Shown in pieces: positions 11,226 through 23,239 of a stretch of 64,000 nucleotides of DNA. The stretch is from Pleurostoma richardsiae (lineage: Eukaryota > Ascomycota > Sordariomycetes > Calosphaeriales > Pleurostomataceae). The position numbers and the translations under genes are program-made. Every line of letters begins with the position of its first letter. The stretch's first letter is position 1. The notes under the pieces were generated by a model that was not told the DNA's origin, ran no database searches, and worked only from the letters and a program-made list of their open reading frames with translations. The stretch spans positions 334,865-398,864 of the forward strand of contig JANBVO010000037.1 of NCBI GenBank assembly GCA_030052745.1, in the 5' to 3' direction.

Positions 11226-12763
11226 TGTGCTACACTTTGTAGTTCTTGTGATACAGCTCTGACTCTGCGAGGGATCAAAAATCGAGGGCTACGAGAAGTT
11301 ATTATATAGATTTCTATGAAGCTTGCTAGAGTGAATTGGGTTCTATCGTGAGATTCACATTTCGGACGGTAAATGTGGTAAGTGCATTGCTCAATCTGCT
11401 GATCCGTCGAGCGGCTGTTACCCAGTCGTTGAACTGCCGCTTCTAGAAGGTCATTCTAGCGGTGATCACCACCAGGTGCATATGGGCCACTGGCGATGCG
11501 ACGCAGGCTGTAACCGCCTTACTCGTGATACATGGCGGCATATGAGTACCTATACAATGCCGACAGGGCCAGTGCTTGATCGATTTAAGCTTTAGCCTTT
11601 CCAGACCTAGCAGTCGATCGGGAAAGGTGCGGAATCAGGGAGGCGGTAGTTCTAGATTGCTCACCTTCCTATCGCAGCCTGGTGGTAGATGTGACGAGAG
11701 TGGGGAGATGCCCAGCGAATCGTCACCGCCCGCTTCTAGTTGGTGTGATGGCAATTAACTCGAGCACGAGAACGGTCGATAACCGGGCGCAGGACTTTCC
11801 TAGGCGCCCACGCTAGGCGAGGAAGTTCATGCAAGCGCCGGGGTGATGATGCTTGTTTCTTGGAAGAGCTGCCCCGTCCGAAGGTTGCAGTAACTTCCTA
11901 GGCATACGTAGGTAGGCGCTCTTATCAAGCCCTTCGCGGATTTCTTAGGTTACCCTATTAGCAACGGTATTCACTCTCTGGTACAAGCGCTCAAAAGGTT
12001 GCGCTTAAAAGGTTGCGGTCAAAGTTGTTGCGGTCAAAGTTGTTGCCAATGGCTGAGCTTCAAGATCGCTCTTTTCGAACAGGGCGGTTTCTACCCGTTT
12101 TAGGGATCCGGGCTGTGATGCAGTCTTCGCGTTAATGACGCGCTGAAGGTGGCCTATTGTGCAAGTGAACCAGAGGGCTGCCAGCGGCCTCCACGGGGTG
12201 TGCTGGTGGCCAAGCAGCAAGAGGGAGGGCTCTAATCGTCTCTTCTTTAGTTACTTCTTCCAATCCAGACTGCCCTTATAAATTCCAATCTGAGCAGGAC
12301 TGGTACATACGACCATACCCAGCAGAATACACGGGATCCCGTCCGCTCTCCCCTCGTTAAACTGCTGAGGGCCGGATTAGTAGTTGGGTCGGTGACGACC
12401 AGCGAATACCCGGTGTTGTATGTTTTTGCCCCTCTATTTTTTTTTTTTTGTGAATTCTGTTGCAACCAAACCCATCATCCCAGCCTACCATAGTAGGTAG
12501 GTAGACTGATAAAGCACGATAAAACATCCGATGTATGACTTTCTTTTCTTCTTTCTGTTTTCTTCGTAGAACCCTTGATGATGCCTTGCCGTAGCTGGAA
12601 ACGAGCCATCACAGCATGCTGATGATATGAGGCCTCAATCCCGCGGCGTTCATGGCGAAATATTCCCTTGAAGGCATTTGCTGCGTAGTACTCCGTATAT
12701 TGGGTATCAATGGGCTACATCCACACATGTACTCCAGCTCAAGATACCAACCCGGCCTTGGCC
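11226..12763. other. Intergenic region with a poly-T tract
   Basis: This stretch holds the carboxypeptidase promoter and the 3' flank of the transporter. A run of about 14 T residues lies at 12438-12450 and a GTAGGTAGGTAG element near 12491. Short frames at 12005-12220 and 12247-12465 have no support. Nothing else is seen. Confidence 0.45.
11302..11309 (-). promoter_or_regulatory. Candidate TATA box of the carboxypeptidase gene
   Basis: The minus strand reads CTATATAAT about 80 bases upstream of the carboxypeptidase ATG, a typical place for a fungal core promoter. No transcript start is visible, so this is positional evidence only. Confidence 0.4.
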
Positions 12764-14567
12764 TTATATCCTCGCGTCCGTGCTATTCTCATCTCTTTTT
12801 GCATCAGCAACATAAACCACCTCTTCCACTTCTTCGTCAGGCTGTCTACGCCTGTCTGTAGGGAACTTTTTCGAGAACCACAGGATGACAGGAATCCCTA
12901 GCAGGTAGACCCCCCACAATCCTGCGTTGACTTTATATCCAGACTTGTAGGTTGGGGCTTCGCTCGCAGGATACGCATACAGGGGTACCCAGGCGTTAAA
13001 GACATATCTGTCAGTTTGGTCACGTTAGCCTCGCGAGAGACAAGAATCGTAATTCATCTTGACCTACCCCATCGTATTAAGCCAACCCAGCAGGATAGCT
13101 CGCTCCTCTGCACTGTTGCCGCAGACCTCGTTTCCCCAGGCGAAAAGGAGTGCACCAGTTCCCACTGGGGCAAACGTCAAGTACCACGCAACGTACTTGA
13201 GCCCAAACGGGATGTTCCACACCGCCAGCAGGATTCCTCCGAGCAAGCCGAGGCCGGCGCCAGTCATGATAACCGGCCAGCGGACGCCGATGGCGTCAGA
13301 AACCACTGCGTAGACGAGGGCCATGACAATTTCGATCGCATAGCCGCCGGATGGAATGACATTGACTTGGGCCACGGAGTAGATGTGCAACGCTTTCAGC
13401 CAGAGGTTCATGTATGCAGCAATGTGCAGAGCTATCACGTATGAACTACGATGAAGAATAATCAGCATCCGGACTGTGAGCGAGACTCGCGGGGATGAAC
13501 TTACACGTATGGGACCACGAACACCCAGATTGGCCAATGGGTGACAACGTCACGTACCTTACGCCAGGTGATACCGCCGGCTTTGGCACGACCGGCCCGG
13601 TCCATGCGCGCCTGGGCAACTTGCTTATCAATCTCTTTCAAGTAGAAGGCGCGCGAGTTGGCCGGGGCGTCAGGTATCAACCAGAATCCAAGAGTGGCGA
13701 TGGGCAGGGAGATGATGCCGTCGAAAATGAACAGCCAACGCCATCCCTTGAGGCCAGCCCTTCCGTTCAACCCCTTGTAGATCCCAGCCTGCAGAAACCT
13801 ATGCCAGTGGTGTCAGTGGCTGCTCGCTGCACAGCAAGGGGAGGAGGTCGTGAGAACGGACCCGCTGAACATCTGTGCCGCCGCGCTGCTCTGTTGAAAG
13901 ATGACAGACCGCTTTCCTAGCTCCTGCGGCGTGTACCAGTTACCCAGGAGGGTCATCATTCCTGGATAGGCAGACGCCTCGCAGAGACCGATTACGAACC
14001 GGATACCGTATATGGTCTTGGTATTTGGCGCCGCGGCCATGCACATAACAAGCGCGCCCCAGACCAGCTCGAGTGCAGGGAGCCACCGAGATGGCCGAAT
14101 GTGCATTTGAATGAACTGCGAAGGGAGGGTGCCAAGGATGTAGCCTGAGCCAAACTTGTTAGCAATTGTCAGTGGCGCAGTAGGACCCTTGGACCATAAC
14201 CTTACCAATAGTCCAGAATGTTGTCATCCAGTTCAGTTCGTTGCCGTACATGCTGAGGTCTTCCTTCATGCCGCTCACGTAGGCATTGCTGATGTTTGCT
14301 AAGTGGACGTCAGCGGCATGCCTACAGTAGGATAGAGGAGAGCAGGAAGCACATACTAGAGTCAAGGTACATGACAAAGTAGTAGAAGCATGCCCACACC
14401 AGGTAGCAGGAATCCAAACGCCGGACTAGACGGTGCTCTTCGGGGCTCTTGTCGTCAAGCGAGTCCCACAAGAGTCCAAGAATCTTCTTGCCCAAGGACG
14501 GCTTCTTACGAGGCACATCCTGGATAACTTGAGAAACCGGCTGCAAGGTGGTATCGGCGACCGCCAT
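12764..14567 (-). CDS. MFS transporter, anion:cation symporter (Dal5/allantoate permease) family
   Basis: Plasma-membrane proton symporter of organic anions. Six exons (14567-14357, 14298-14206, 14144-13862, 13798-13505, 13445-13068, 13007-12764) give 500 residues. Family marks are YLDSTNISNAYVSGM after TM1, FWTIGYILGTLPSQF, RFVIGLCEASAYPG, GWRWLFIFDGIISLP and NAWVPLYAYPASEAP near the end. One donor is atypical (GTCCGT at 13861), but the join restores FSGFLQAGIYKG. The family carries allantoate, pantothenate, nicotinate, ureidosuccinate and dipeptides, so the substrate cannot be named from sequence. It is divergent from a 5-oxoprolinase gene across 842 bp, which makes a 5-oxoproline, hydantoin or related amide substrate worth considering (inference). 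Confidence 0.92.
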
Positions 14568-15409
14568 TTTAAGTCGTCGTCAACTTCTCGGTTCCGGATC
14601 TGGGAGATAGAAGCACGAGGACCGCTGATCTCCCAGGGACGTGGTAATGGGGGTATATATGCAGCGCCGCATCCTGACCATGCAGCCATGTTGCCACAGA
14701 TGCAGAAGCTATTCTTCATTTCACTACCGGGGGCGACCAGGCGGGGCTACATGGTGATGTGCTCCGTATGCGCAACCGGCCGGTAGTGGTGGTGAACTTG
14801 GGCTCTAACCCCTGCCATGGTGCATCTCTGCAACCTGCAAGAGTCGATTGCGTGCCAATTGAGGTCGAGCACGTTATCACCGGTTGTGGAGTAGAAACGG
14901 GGGTCTTCGTGTGATCGGCTGCCTCTAGCGGGAAGTAGGCATCCGATATCAGTCAAGTAGCGGCCATGCTAACCGGCTCATCTCCTCCGGGCCCGGCCCG
15001 GGCTCACCTGTGTTTTGACCATACGAGCGGTTCAACTGCCGATCTGCTCGCCTCCGCCGCCGGAACCAGCTCCATGTCGCCATATAACGTCTGTATTGGC
15101 ACATGGAAATAGGCCTGCCAGCCCTGCAACGTCGCACCACGTCAACCTGTTCCTGCCGGTTCCCGGAAGCTTGTTTCCATCCCGGTACGGCGGCACGGCC
15201 TTGCCAATCCAACGGCTCACTCCGTATGACACATGTTCTTGACTGCATCGCGGATCCTACAGGAAATCTCTGTCCCTTAGCTTCGCCGTTGCAGGAGCCC
15301 AGAGCTCCGGTTCCTTTCCCCATTCTTGTTCCTGTAAATGTTCCTGTAAGGGGGCACAGGTACGTAATTGGTCGATTACAGGGGCCTCGCAATCCCCCCG
15401 ACTTTGACC
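14568..15409. promoter_or_regulatory. Divergent promoter, symporter / 5-oxoprolinase
   Basis: These 842 bp separate two genes pointing away from each other. On the minus strand ATATATAC (14653-14660) lies about 90 bases before the symporter ATG and is a good TATA candidate. A TGATAAC element (GATA-factor core, about 14873-14879) could give nitrogen control. A G/C-rich block follows. Shared regulation is inferred from the arrangement. Confidence 0.5.
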
Positions 15410-18400
15410 ATGGGAGACGCGTCTTTGTTGGATGCTGCAGTCACTGCGACAATGGTCGATACCAAGAACACCCCCAGTGTGCGAATTGCCATAGGTAAGC
15501 AAGCTGCATATGGCATGACTGGGACATGACTATCTAATCGATTCCCCCCCAGACCGAGGCGGCACATTCTGTGATGTTATCGCTCAGATTCCCGGTCAAG
15601 AGGACCTCGTCTTCAAACTCCTCTCTGTTGACCCGAAAAATTACCGGGATGCGCCAACTGAGGCCATCCGGCGTGTGTTGCAGGTTGTGGAGAGACGACA
15701 GATCCCGGTCGGCGAGAAGCTAGATGCATCTGCAATTGGTGAGCCAGTAGAAACATTAGTCCCGGTTGATTCTTACTAAAGAGAGAATCAGAGGCATGTC
15801 GGATCGGCACCACGGTTGCCACTAATGCCTTGCTTGAGCACAAGGGCAAGAGATTCGCCCTTCTGACAACCAGGGGTACGTGTCACTAGCTGTTCCCGTA
15901 GGAGTTCCATAGAGGAAGTGCTCACATCGCGCGAATAGGCCTGAAAGACCTATGCGAGATTGGCGACGGCTCTCGGCCGCGTCTCTTCGATCTCAACATC
16001 CGCAAGCCGAAGGTGCTCTTCGACTCTGTCGTCGAGGTCGACGAGAGGGTGACTATCGAGAACTATGAGCTGGACCCCTATCCAGCCCCTGCCTTCGATG
16101 CGAGCGACCCTGCACGCGTCAAGACGGAAAGTGGGGAGATTGTCCGTATTCTCAAACCGCTCGATGTCAGTTCTACACGAGCCTCTCTCCGGCGCCTTCA
16201 TGAGGATGGTTTCACATCGGTCGCTGTCTGCTTCATGCACTCGCATATCTACCCAGGTATGTTTTCAAAGCTCTCAAGGAAGCAGTTTGCAGACACCCAC
16301 AGCTGATGTGCACACTTTCAGACCATGAGCGGCTGGCTTCGCAGCTTGCAGAGGAGGAAGGCTTTCTCTCCATCTCCCTCTCGTCAGAAGTCAGTCCGCG
16401 TATCAAAATGCTCCAGAGAGCAACGGCCGTCTGCACCGATGCGTACCTCTCGCCCATAGTCCGAGAGTACGTGAGCGGCTTCCTCGACGGCTTTGACGTT
16501 CCTCCGCAGCGCGTCGACTTCATCTCCTCCGATGGTGGGCTGCGAAAAGCGCAAAAGTACACGGGCAATGCAGCTTTGCTGAGCGGTCCAGCTGGCGGTG
16601 TTGTAGGCGTCGCTCGATCCTGCTACGACTTGAAGGACCCGAAGGCTCTGATCGGCTTTGACATGGTATGGTCCATGTATCTCATCATCGCGTCGTTGAT
16701 ATTGACTCTTTCTGCAGGGCGGAACAAGCACCGATGTGTCGAGATATGATGGCAAATTCGATCATATCATCGAAACAACAATTGCCGGCCGCAAGGTCTC
16801 TACCCCTATGCTGAATGTTAACACTGTGGCAGCAGGTGGCGGCTCTATGTTATTTGTGCGGAATGGACTTCTCGTCGTTGGGCCCGAGGTGAGTTGTAGA
16901 GCGTCTGCCAGGAAGTAAAGGAGGTGGTATGCTTGTTGCTCTTCTGACTTGACTCGACAGAGTGCTGGTGCCCACCCCGGCCCTGCGTGTTACAGGAAAG
17001 GCGGCCCTTTGACCATTACAGATGCCAACCTATTCCTCGGGCGTCTGGTCGTGTCATCTTTCCCGTCGATCTTTGGAGAAAAGGCGGATGAGCCCCTGGA
17101 CGGAGACATCGTCGCCAAGAAGTTTGCGGACCTCACGGCGCGGGTCAACGCTGAATCGCAGGTCCAGTTCACACCGGAACAGGTCGCCCAAGGGTTCATC
17201 AAGGTCGCCAACGAGAGCATGTGCCGGCCCATCCGCAATGCGACTGAGGCTCGCGGATTCGCAACCAGTGACCACAACCTCGTTAGTTTCGGTGGCGCAG
17301 GAGGGCGTACGTCCGAGTCGGCATAATCGGGAAGTAGTGCAGTGGCTAACAGACGGGGACAGAGCACGCTTGCGCAATCGCGTCCAACCTCGGGATCCGG
17401 AGAATCCTGATCCACAGATACTCGTCGCTTCTTTCGGCCTACGGCATCAGTCTGGCGGAGATCACGTCGGAAGTTACGGAACCGTCATCCTTGACCCTAT
17501 CCGCCGAGGCGATACCACAGGTCCGCGAACGGGAGAAGCTCTTAAAAGCAAGGCTGGAGAGCGATCTTCGCAGCCAAGACGTCGGTCAGGGCACGGTCGA
17601 GTTCCAGACTTTCCTGAATCTGCAATACAAGGGCATGGATACGACCCTTAGTATTGAGGAGCCTGCGGACGGCGACTACGGTGCCGCGTTTACGGCACAG
17701 CGCCTACGCGAGTTCGCATTCAAGACAAACCGGGATATTGTCGTGGACAGCATCCGGGTTCGCGGTACGGCGAGGAGGAAGGCTGATGGGCCGGACGTCT
17801 CCATTACTGAGCAGCTTAACTCGTTGAGAGGATTGGATATAGCCCCAGAGCTGAAGGCATTCCAGAAAGTTTTCTTGGAAGATTCGTGGCAGGAGGTTCC
17901 CGTCTATGGGCTTGAATCAATGAAAGTTGGATCTCGTGTAAAGGCATGCTTTATCCCGTTGCATTCCAAGCAAAGCCGCGGAAAGTTGACCCTCCAGCAG
18001 GGCCCCGCCATCATCACGGATGAGACCCAAACGATCCTGATCGAGAAGGATTATGAGGGCTTTCTGACATCCCAGCACATCGTCATTGATCAGCGTACCG
18101 ACGGCGGTAGGGCACCCGAAGTCAACGCAGAGAGAATCAACCCTGTCCAGCTGTCGTGCTTCGCGAATCGATTCATGTCCATCGCTGAGCAGATGGGTAA
18201 CACCCTCCAGCGTACATCTATAAGCACCAGTATCAAGGAGAGGCTGGACTTCTCCTGTGCTGTTTTCTCACCTGACGGAGGTCTCGTGGCCAACGCGCCG
18301 CATATACCAATCCACCTGGGAAGTATGCAGTTCGCGATACAGTACCAACATCGTTTGTGGGGAGACAAGCTCAAGCCGGGTGATGTGCTCCTCAGCAATC

Positions 18401-19853
18401 ACCCAGAGGCGGGAGGAACACACTTGCCCGACCTCACGGTCATCACCCCTGCCTTCTACGGCGACGAGTTGATCTTCTATGTCGCGTCTAGAGGCCATCA
18501 TACTGATATTGGAGGAATCGGAATCACTAGCATGATCCCGGATTCGAAGGAGCTCTGGCAGGAGGGGATGGCCGTCAAGTCCATGAAGATCGTCAGCGAC
18601 GGCGTCTTCCTCGAGAATGAGGTTCGGGATCTCTTCAACAAGGTGGCCGACCACCCAGGATGCAGCGCCACGAGGAGACTTAACGACAATATCTCTGATC
18701 TGAAGGCGAAGATCTCAGCCAACCAACGGGGGATCACGCTGATCAGCCGCCTCTGCGAGGAGTTCACGCTGCCGGTGGTGCACCTGTACATGCGGGGGAT
18801 CCAGGATAACGCGGAGCTGGCGATCCGGGAGCTCTTCCGTACGATGCACGCAAAGACAGGTGGCAAGCCGCTGCGGGCGGTGGACTGGTTCGACGACGGC
18901 ACGCCCGTGCAGGTGGAGATCACGATCGACGGCGAGGCGGGTACGGCTGTCTTCGACTTCGCCGGCAGCGGGTCGCAGACGTACGGCAACATGAACATGC
19001 CAATCTCCATCACGCACTCGGCCATCATCTACGTACTTCGCTGCCTCGTCGACATGGACATCCCCCTGAACCAGGGGTGCCTCAACCCTTGCACGATCCG
19101 CATCCCCGACGGGTCCATCCTCAACCCGTCTCCCACCGTAGCCATCTGCGGCTCCACCATCTCGAGTCAGCGGGTGACGGACGTGATCCTAAAGGCGCTG
19201 AAGGGCGCGGCGGCCAGCCAGGGCTGTGCGAACAGCCTGGGCTGGGGCATGGGGGGCAAGGACCCGGTGACGGGCGAGGTCCGGCCGGGGTGGAATTACG
19301 GCGAGACGGTGGGCGGCGGCAGCGGGGCCGGGCCGACGTGGCATGGCACACACGGCGTCAACGTGCACTCGACTAATACCCGGGCGACGGACCCGGAGGT
19401 GATCGAGAAGCGCACACCGGTGATCATCCGGCGCGACGCTATCAACACTGGCACCGGCGGCAGGGGCCTGTATAACGGCGGGAACGGCATGACGAGAGAG
19501 GTCGAGGCGCGGCTGCCGATGAAGTTCAGCATTCTGTCAGAGCGCCGGGTGTATTCGCCATACGGTATGGACGGTGGGGAGCCCGGGAGCGTGGGTAAGA
19601 ATTACGTGTTCAAGAAGAACGCGAAGGGCGTGCTGGAGAAGATCAGCATCGGGGCCAAGGCGGTGATTCAGCTGAACGCGGGCGACTACATCCAGATCAA
19701 CTCGCCCGGTAAGTTACTCATCCTCCATCAAAACCTGCCAGTCTGCTAATCGTCCCTTGTGTAGGTGGCGGAGGATGGGGTAAGCCTTTGGACGGCGGTT
19801 CTGACGAGAATGCGAGCGGTATGAGACCAACCCCCCGGGCTCTGGTGAACTGA
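15410..19853 (+). CDS. 5-oxoprolinase / hydantoinase A-B fusion protein
   Basis: ATP-dependent opening of 5-oxo-L-proline to L-glutamate, the last step of the gamma-glutamyl cycle. Nine exons (15410-15494, 15553-15738, 15792-15875, 15939-16256, 16322-16665, 16718-16888, 16961-17306, 17363-19708, 19765-19853) give 1322 residues, close to the roughly 1290 of eukaryotic OPLAH/Oxp1. The HyuA half shows the phosphate loop in [13 protein letters not shown], then [29 protein letters not shown] and FGGAGGQHACAIA. The HyuB half begins near residue 775 with [15 protein letters not shown] and contains DRDDY-type motifs such as GHHTDIGG and [14 protein letters not shown], ending in PGGGGWG. A later Met (16 residues in) is an alternative start. 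Hydantoinases are close relatives, but the full-length fusion favours 5-oxoprolinase. Confidence 0.92.
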
Positions 19854-20244
19854 GAGATGTCCGAAATGAGAGCTAGAGGCAAGAATAACAGCAAGAGACA
19901 TAGAGACTAAATGGTCGTTGTCTTCCTGCCGGACGTCCAATAGAACTATAGAAACACAGCTACGTAGGCTATCGGGACATTATCACCCTTGCAAGATGAG
20001 ACCTGGACAATATCGGATCATTGGAACGTAATCGAAGATCAGTCATTTTCGCGAAGGAAAGGTATCGTGGAATATGGATATACAACTCCCTGGGAACATT
20101 CCCTCCCTCCTAGCACCAGAACGCCCATGCGCCTCCGACCTGGCCTTACCCTCCGGCCCTTCCTTGCCCTTCATGAACTGAGTCCCGCACTATGTACACA
20201 CCTTTTCCGCCTTTTACAGGCCACGCGCCCATCCCGGCCAATTC
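19854..20244. other. Intergenic, convergent 3' ends
   Basis: About 390 bp between the 5-oxoprolinase stop and the stop of the DUF7053-like gene. No gene, RNA or repeat is seen. Confidence 0.45.
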
Positions 20245-21597
20245 CTACTGGGCATAACCATACCTTCCACCCTGCTGCGACGGCAGATGACCCCTCCCGC
20301 CGAGCTTTGCGTAGTCCGCGGGGTTATACGCATATGGACCGCCCTGCTGCTGCTGCTGCTGCTGCTGCGACGCCCTGGGGTCGAGCTTCTGGAGCGCCTC
20401 GGCGCGGTACTGGCTGCTGTGCTCTTCCGGCGTCTCCTTGTGCGTCGGCAACTCGGACGCGAAGCCCTGGTGGTCGAGCGCCGGCGAGTGGAACCCCGTG
20501 CTCGTGGTGTCGGACGCGACGGACGTCGGCCGCGACGACTGCGAGAGCTGGCTCTGGCTCTGCTGCGACCACGACGCCGTGCTGTCGCGGTCGGAGGTGA
20601 AGGTCGGCGACGGTTGCGGCGGCGGCAGGCGCGGCGATGACTGCGGCTGGTAGTAGAAGTCGCCCGGCATCTCGACGGGTATGCTGCTGAGGTTCTGCGG
20701 CTGCGGGGACGCCAGGCCAGAGAGCTCGGCGTGCTGAGGTTGCTGCTGCTGCTGCTGCTGTTGCGGAGGAGGGGCCTGGCCGTAGGGCGCCGAGAAGCGC
20801 GGGCTGTGGCGCTGCTGCTGCAGCTGGGTGGGCGTGCCGGGCTTGGCGTAGTACTGGTGAGACATGGGCCGCGGCACCTGGTAGGGGATATTGTTCGGCG
20901 GCAGTCCTGGCGAGCCCGGCTGCTGCTGCTGCTGGAAGACAGGTCGCGGAGACAGCTGGGGAGAGGCGAGCCCGGTGTTGGTGCGGTCGGCTGGATTGAT
21001 AGTCTTGAGGCGGCCGTCCTCGATCATGGCGTGCAGGACGCCGGCGTCGAGCAGCTCGGCCTTCTTGATGATGCGCGAGACCATCTCCTTGCTGGCGGCC
21101 TTGAGCTGCGTCTTGACGAAGCCGACGACGGCGAGGTTGCACTTGATCTCGATGTCCTCGCGCAGGTACAAGCCGTCCGACGGCGCGCCCAGGGCGGCGA
21201 GCCCGATCTCGGGCTGCTCGGGCGGCTCGACGCCGGGCTGGTTGCCGGCGATGCGGTACTTGTTGCGCAGGTCGACGTTCATGGGCGCGTAGATGTGCGT
21301 CTGCAGGCCCCAGGGCATGTCGTGGAAGCAGCCGTTGAAGCTGATCTTGCCGGAGCCCATGCGGCCCAGCCCGGGGATGTACTGGATGCGCTCGGTGATC
21401 TCGTACCAGGTCGAGTAGAACTCGTCCGAGGCGGCATCGCGCGGCGCCTTGATGGGCTTGTGCTCGAGCACCAGCGGGTTGAGGGTGATGACCTCGCTGT
21501 GGGAGTGCAGGATGTCGATGGCCAGCTGCCGGGGGATGAAGCCCGGTATGGGCGTGATGATGGTGAAGACTTCTTTCTTGCGGAGCATGGTGCTCAT
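20245..21597 (-). CDS. DUF7053-like protein with polyglutamine tail
   Basis: A 450-residue single-exon protein. The N-terminal half (residues 1-200) matches my memory of the fungal DUF7053 family: it opens with KKEVFTIITPIPGFIPRQ, followed by HSHSEVITLNPLVLEH, WYEITERIQYIPGLG, SFNGCFHDMPWGLQTHIYA and CNLAVVGFVKTQLK. The lipid-binding-like layout suggests a START/polyketide-cyclase-type fold, but that is a guess. The C-terminal half is low-complexity Q/P/S-rich with two eight-glutamine runs coded mainly by CAG, plus shorter ones. No signal peptide is seen. A 412-codon frame on the opposite strand (20731-21969) is a shadow caused by biased codons. Confidence 0.8.
   Translation of the reverse strand: MSTMLRKKEVFTIITPIPGFIPRQLAIDILHSHSEVITLNPLVLEHKPIKAPRDAASDEFYSTWYEITERIQYIPGLGRMGSGKISFNGCFHDMPWGLQTHIYAPMNVDLRNKYRIAGNQPGVEPPEQPEIGLAALGAPSDGLYLREDIEIKCNLAVVGFVKTQLKAASKEMVSRIIKKAELLDAGVLHAMIEDGRLKTINPADRTNTGLASPQLSPRPVFQQQQQPGSPGLPPNNIPYQVPRPMSHQYYAKPGTPTQLQQQRHSPRFSAPYGQAPPPQQQQQQQQPQHAELSGLASPQPQNLSSIPVEMPGDFYYQPQSSPRLPPPQPSPTFTSDRDSTASWSQQSQSQLSQSSRPTSVASDTTSTGFHSPALDHQGFASELPTHKETPEEHSSQYRAEALQKLDPRASQQQQQQQQGGPYAYNPADYAKLGGRGHLPSQQGGRYGYAQ
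20344..20367. repeat. (CTG)8 / (CAG)8 trinucleotide repeat
   Basis: Eight uninterrupted CTG triplets on the plus strand encode eight glutamines near the C-terminus of the minus-strand DUF7053-like protein. A second glutamine tract (20740-20763) has six CTG triplets flanked by TTG on each side. Such runs are prone to length change. Confidence 0.9.
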
Positions 21598-23239
21598 TCT
21601 CTGTCTGATTCCTCTTTAATTATGTGTTGTTTTCCGCGCCGAGTGATTCAGGTATCGCGATTCTTGCGGTCGTCGGTGACTTGTTGGCCTTCCCTCTTCT
21701 CGTGTCTTCGCTTTCTCTCGACCTCAATCTCGACTTCGGTATTGCAGCAAGGTTTCGGTCGCTGGATGACGTCTTGTCTCTCGTGCTTCGCTTCGTCGTT
21801 GACTGCAGCCAGGAGGATTCGGAGAAAGTCAAAAAGTGTCTCGAAACCCGCCAAGCGCCCCTGCATTCGATTGCCCTTATCGCATAAAGAAGCGTTGGCG
21901 TTTTGGGGGCGGAGGAAGGCAGATGTTCCGGCCCAGGTCACGACAAAGGAATGCCGGCGGCCGCCATAATTAGCAATGCGGAAGGACGGAAGGACGAGGA
22001 GGCAAGGGCTGCAGGGCGCACGGGAGGAAGAGGGAGGATCAAAGAGGCAGAGCAAACAGCCAGCAAGCGACCACAGGAGGAGAGATGAGGGGGCACCAAC
22101 CCGCCGCTTGGCCTTTTCAGCTGATGACGTGAGACGCCAACAGGGAGGAGGGCCAAGGCCAGGATGGCGCAGCACGATAACCGGCAGCACCAATCAGGGG
22201 TTGGACCGGGGGGGGACAAAGGTTGGGACAGATCCCTTGTCCGGACCGTCGGTACATTGCGGTTCCATCATCAATGCTGAGGATGTTTGCAGGGGCTCCG
22301 TGTGTCCCGCGCCGAGGCTTGCTGTCCCAGTTGCAGCCGTCAAAGACATCGCCAGGGGTAAGCAACCAAAGCTATCAGTCTCATGTGTCAAGTGCCCACT
22401 GGCGGACGGCGCCGGTAGCTCAGGGGCCCATTCAAGCCAAGATAATAAGGGACCTGTCTCCCCCGGGTCTCGAAGAGCTTCTTGACCTTTAGCTTCGGCT
22501 AAGTTGGCGGTCTACGCCGTACAGAGTAAAGACGTGCGGAATTCCAAATATGGCAGCTCTCTAAGCCCTATCGATGAGGGACTCCATGTGGGGAACACAG
22601 CACAAGCTTCTTTTCTTCTTTTCTCCTTCCGCAGAACGGAACTTGGCTGCTATTCTCTTCTGTTCGAGCGAGGGTTGCAGCCCTCTGGACACACAGCCAT
22701 CCGGTGTTGAGTAATAGGCGATGACAACTACATGGCTGCATCAGTCGTTTGCCCCTGGGAACGATCCGTTCCGAGTTACTGCCCTCTCTCTTCTCATTCC
22801 GCCGCCCTCCGAGCTGTCGTAAGCTGAGTAGCCCAAGCCTAGCAGCTCCTAGTCAGCAGCAGCACAGAGAGCAATGTCCGGATCGTCGAGAGGCCGATCT
22901 GCCAGCTCCACTTGTCTCGGCGCAGCTGTCATCATTCGCCGCGTGGCTTGTCGGCGCCATAGTCACGGAGAATGATCGATCCGGTGGCTTACGGTTCATT
23001 CCTGATAGCACTTGCTGCCGGGCCGGCTGCAGGACGGGACCGGCGATGATGAGCTCCGAACGGGTTCGCTTGCCTACGTAGGCTTGACGATGGATGCATT
23101 TGCTACGGCGGTATCATTACGAGCCTTCACCTTACGTACACCTCCCTCTAATCTGCTCTAATTTGTATCGTGTCCCTTGCCTTGTTGTAGCTGTTGCTCC
23201 TCCAGATGAGCCAGGTGATCCCGACCCTGAGACTTCTGC
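21598..23239. other. Long intergenic region
   Basis: 1.64 kb holding the upstream region of the DUF7053-like gene and the 3' flank of the next minus-strand gene. Several purine-rich stretches produce frames up to 181 codons (21648-22193), none with recognisable features. A tRNA-like string at about 22415 was examined and rejected. Confidence 0.45.

Noticed and set aside
20731-21969. 412-codon plus-strand frame rich in Leu and Arg
   Set aside because: It is antisense to the DUF7053-like gene, low in complexity, and explained by that gene's GC-rich third positions and CAG repeats.
22411-22500. GCCGGTAGCTCAGGGG string resembling a tRNA D-arm
   Set aside because: There is no matching acceptor stem, anticodon loop or GGTTCGA-type T-arm at the right distance.
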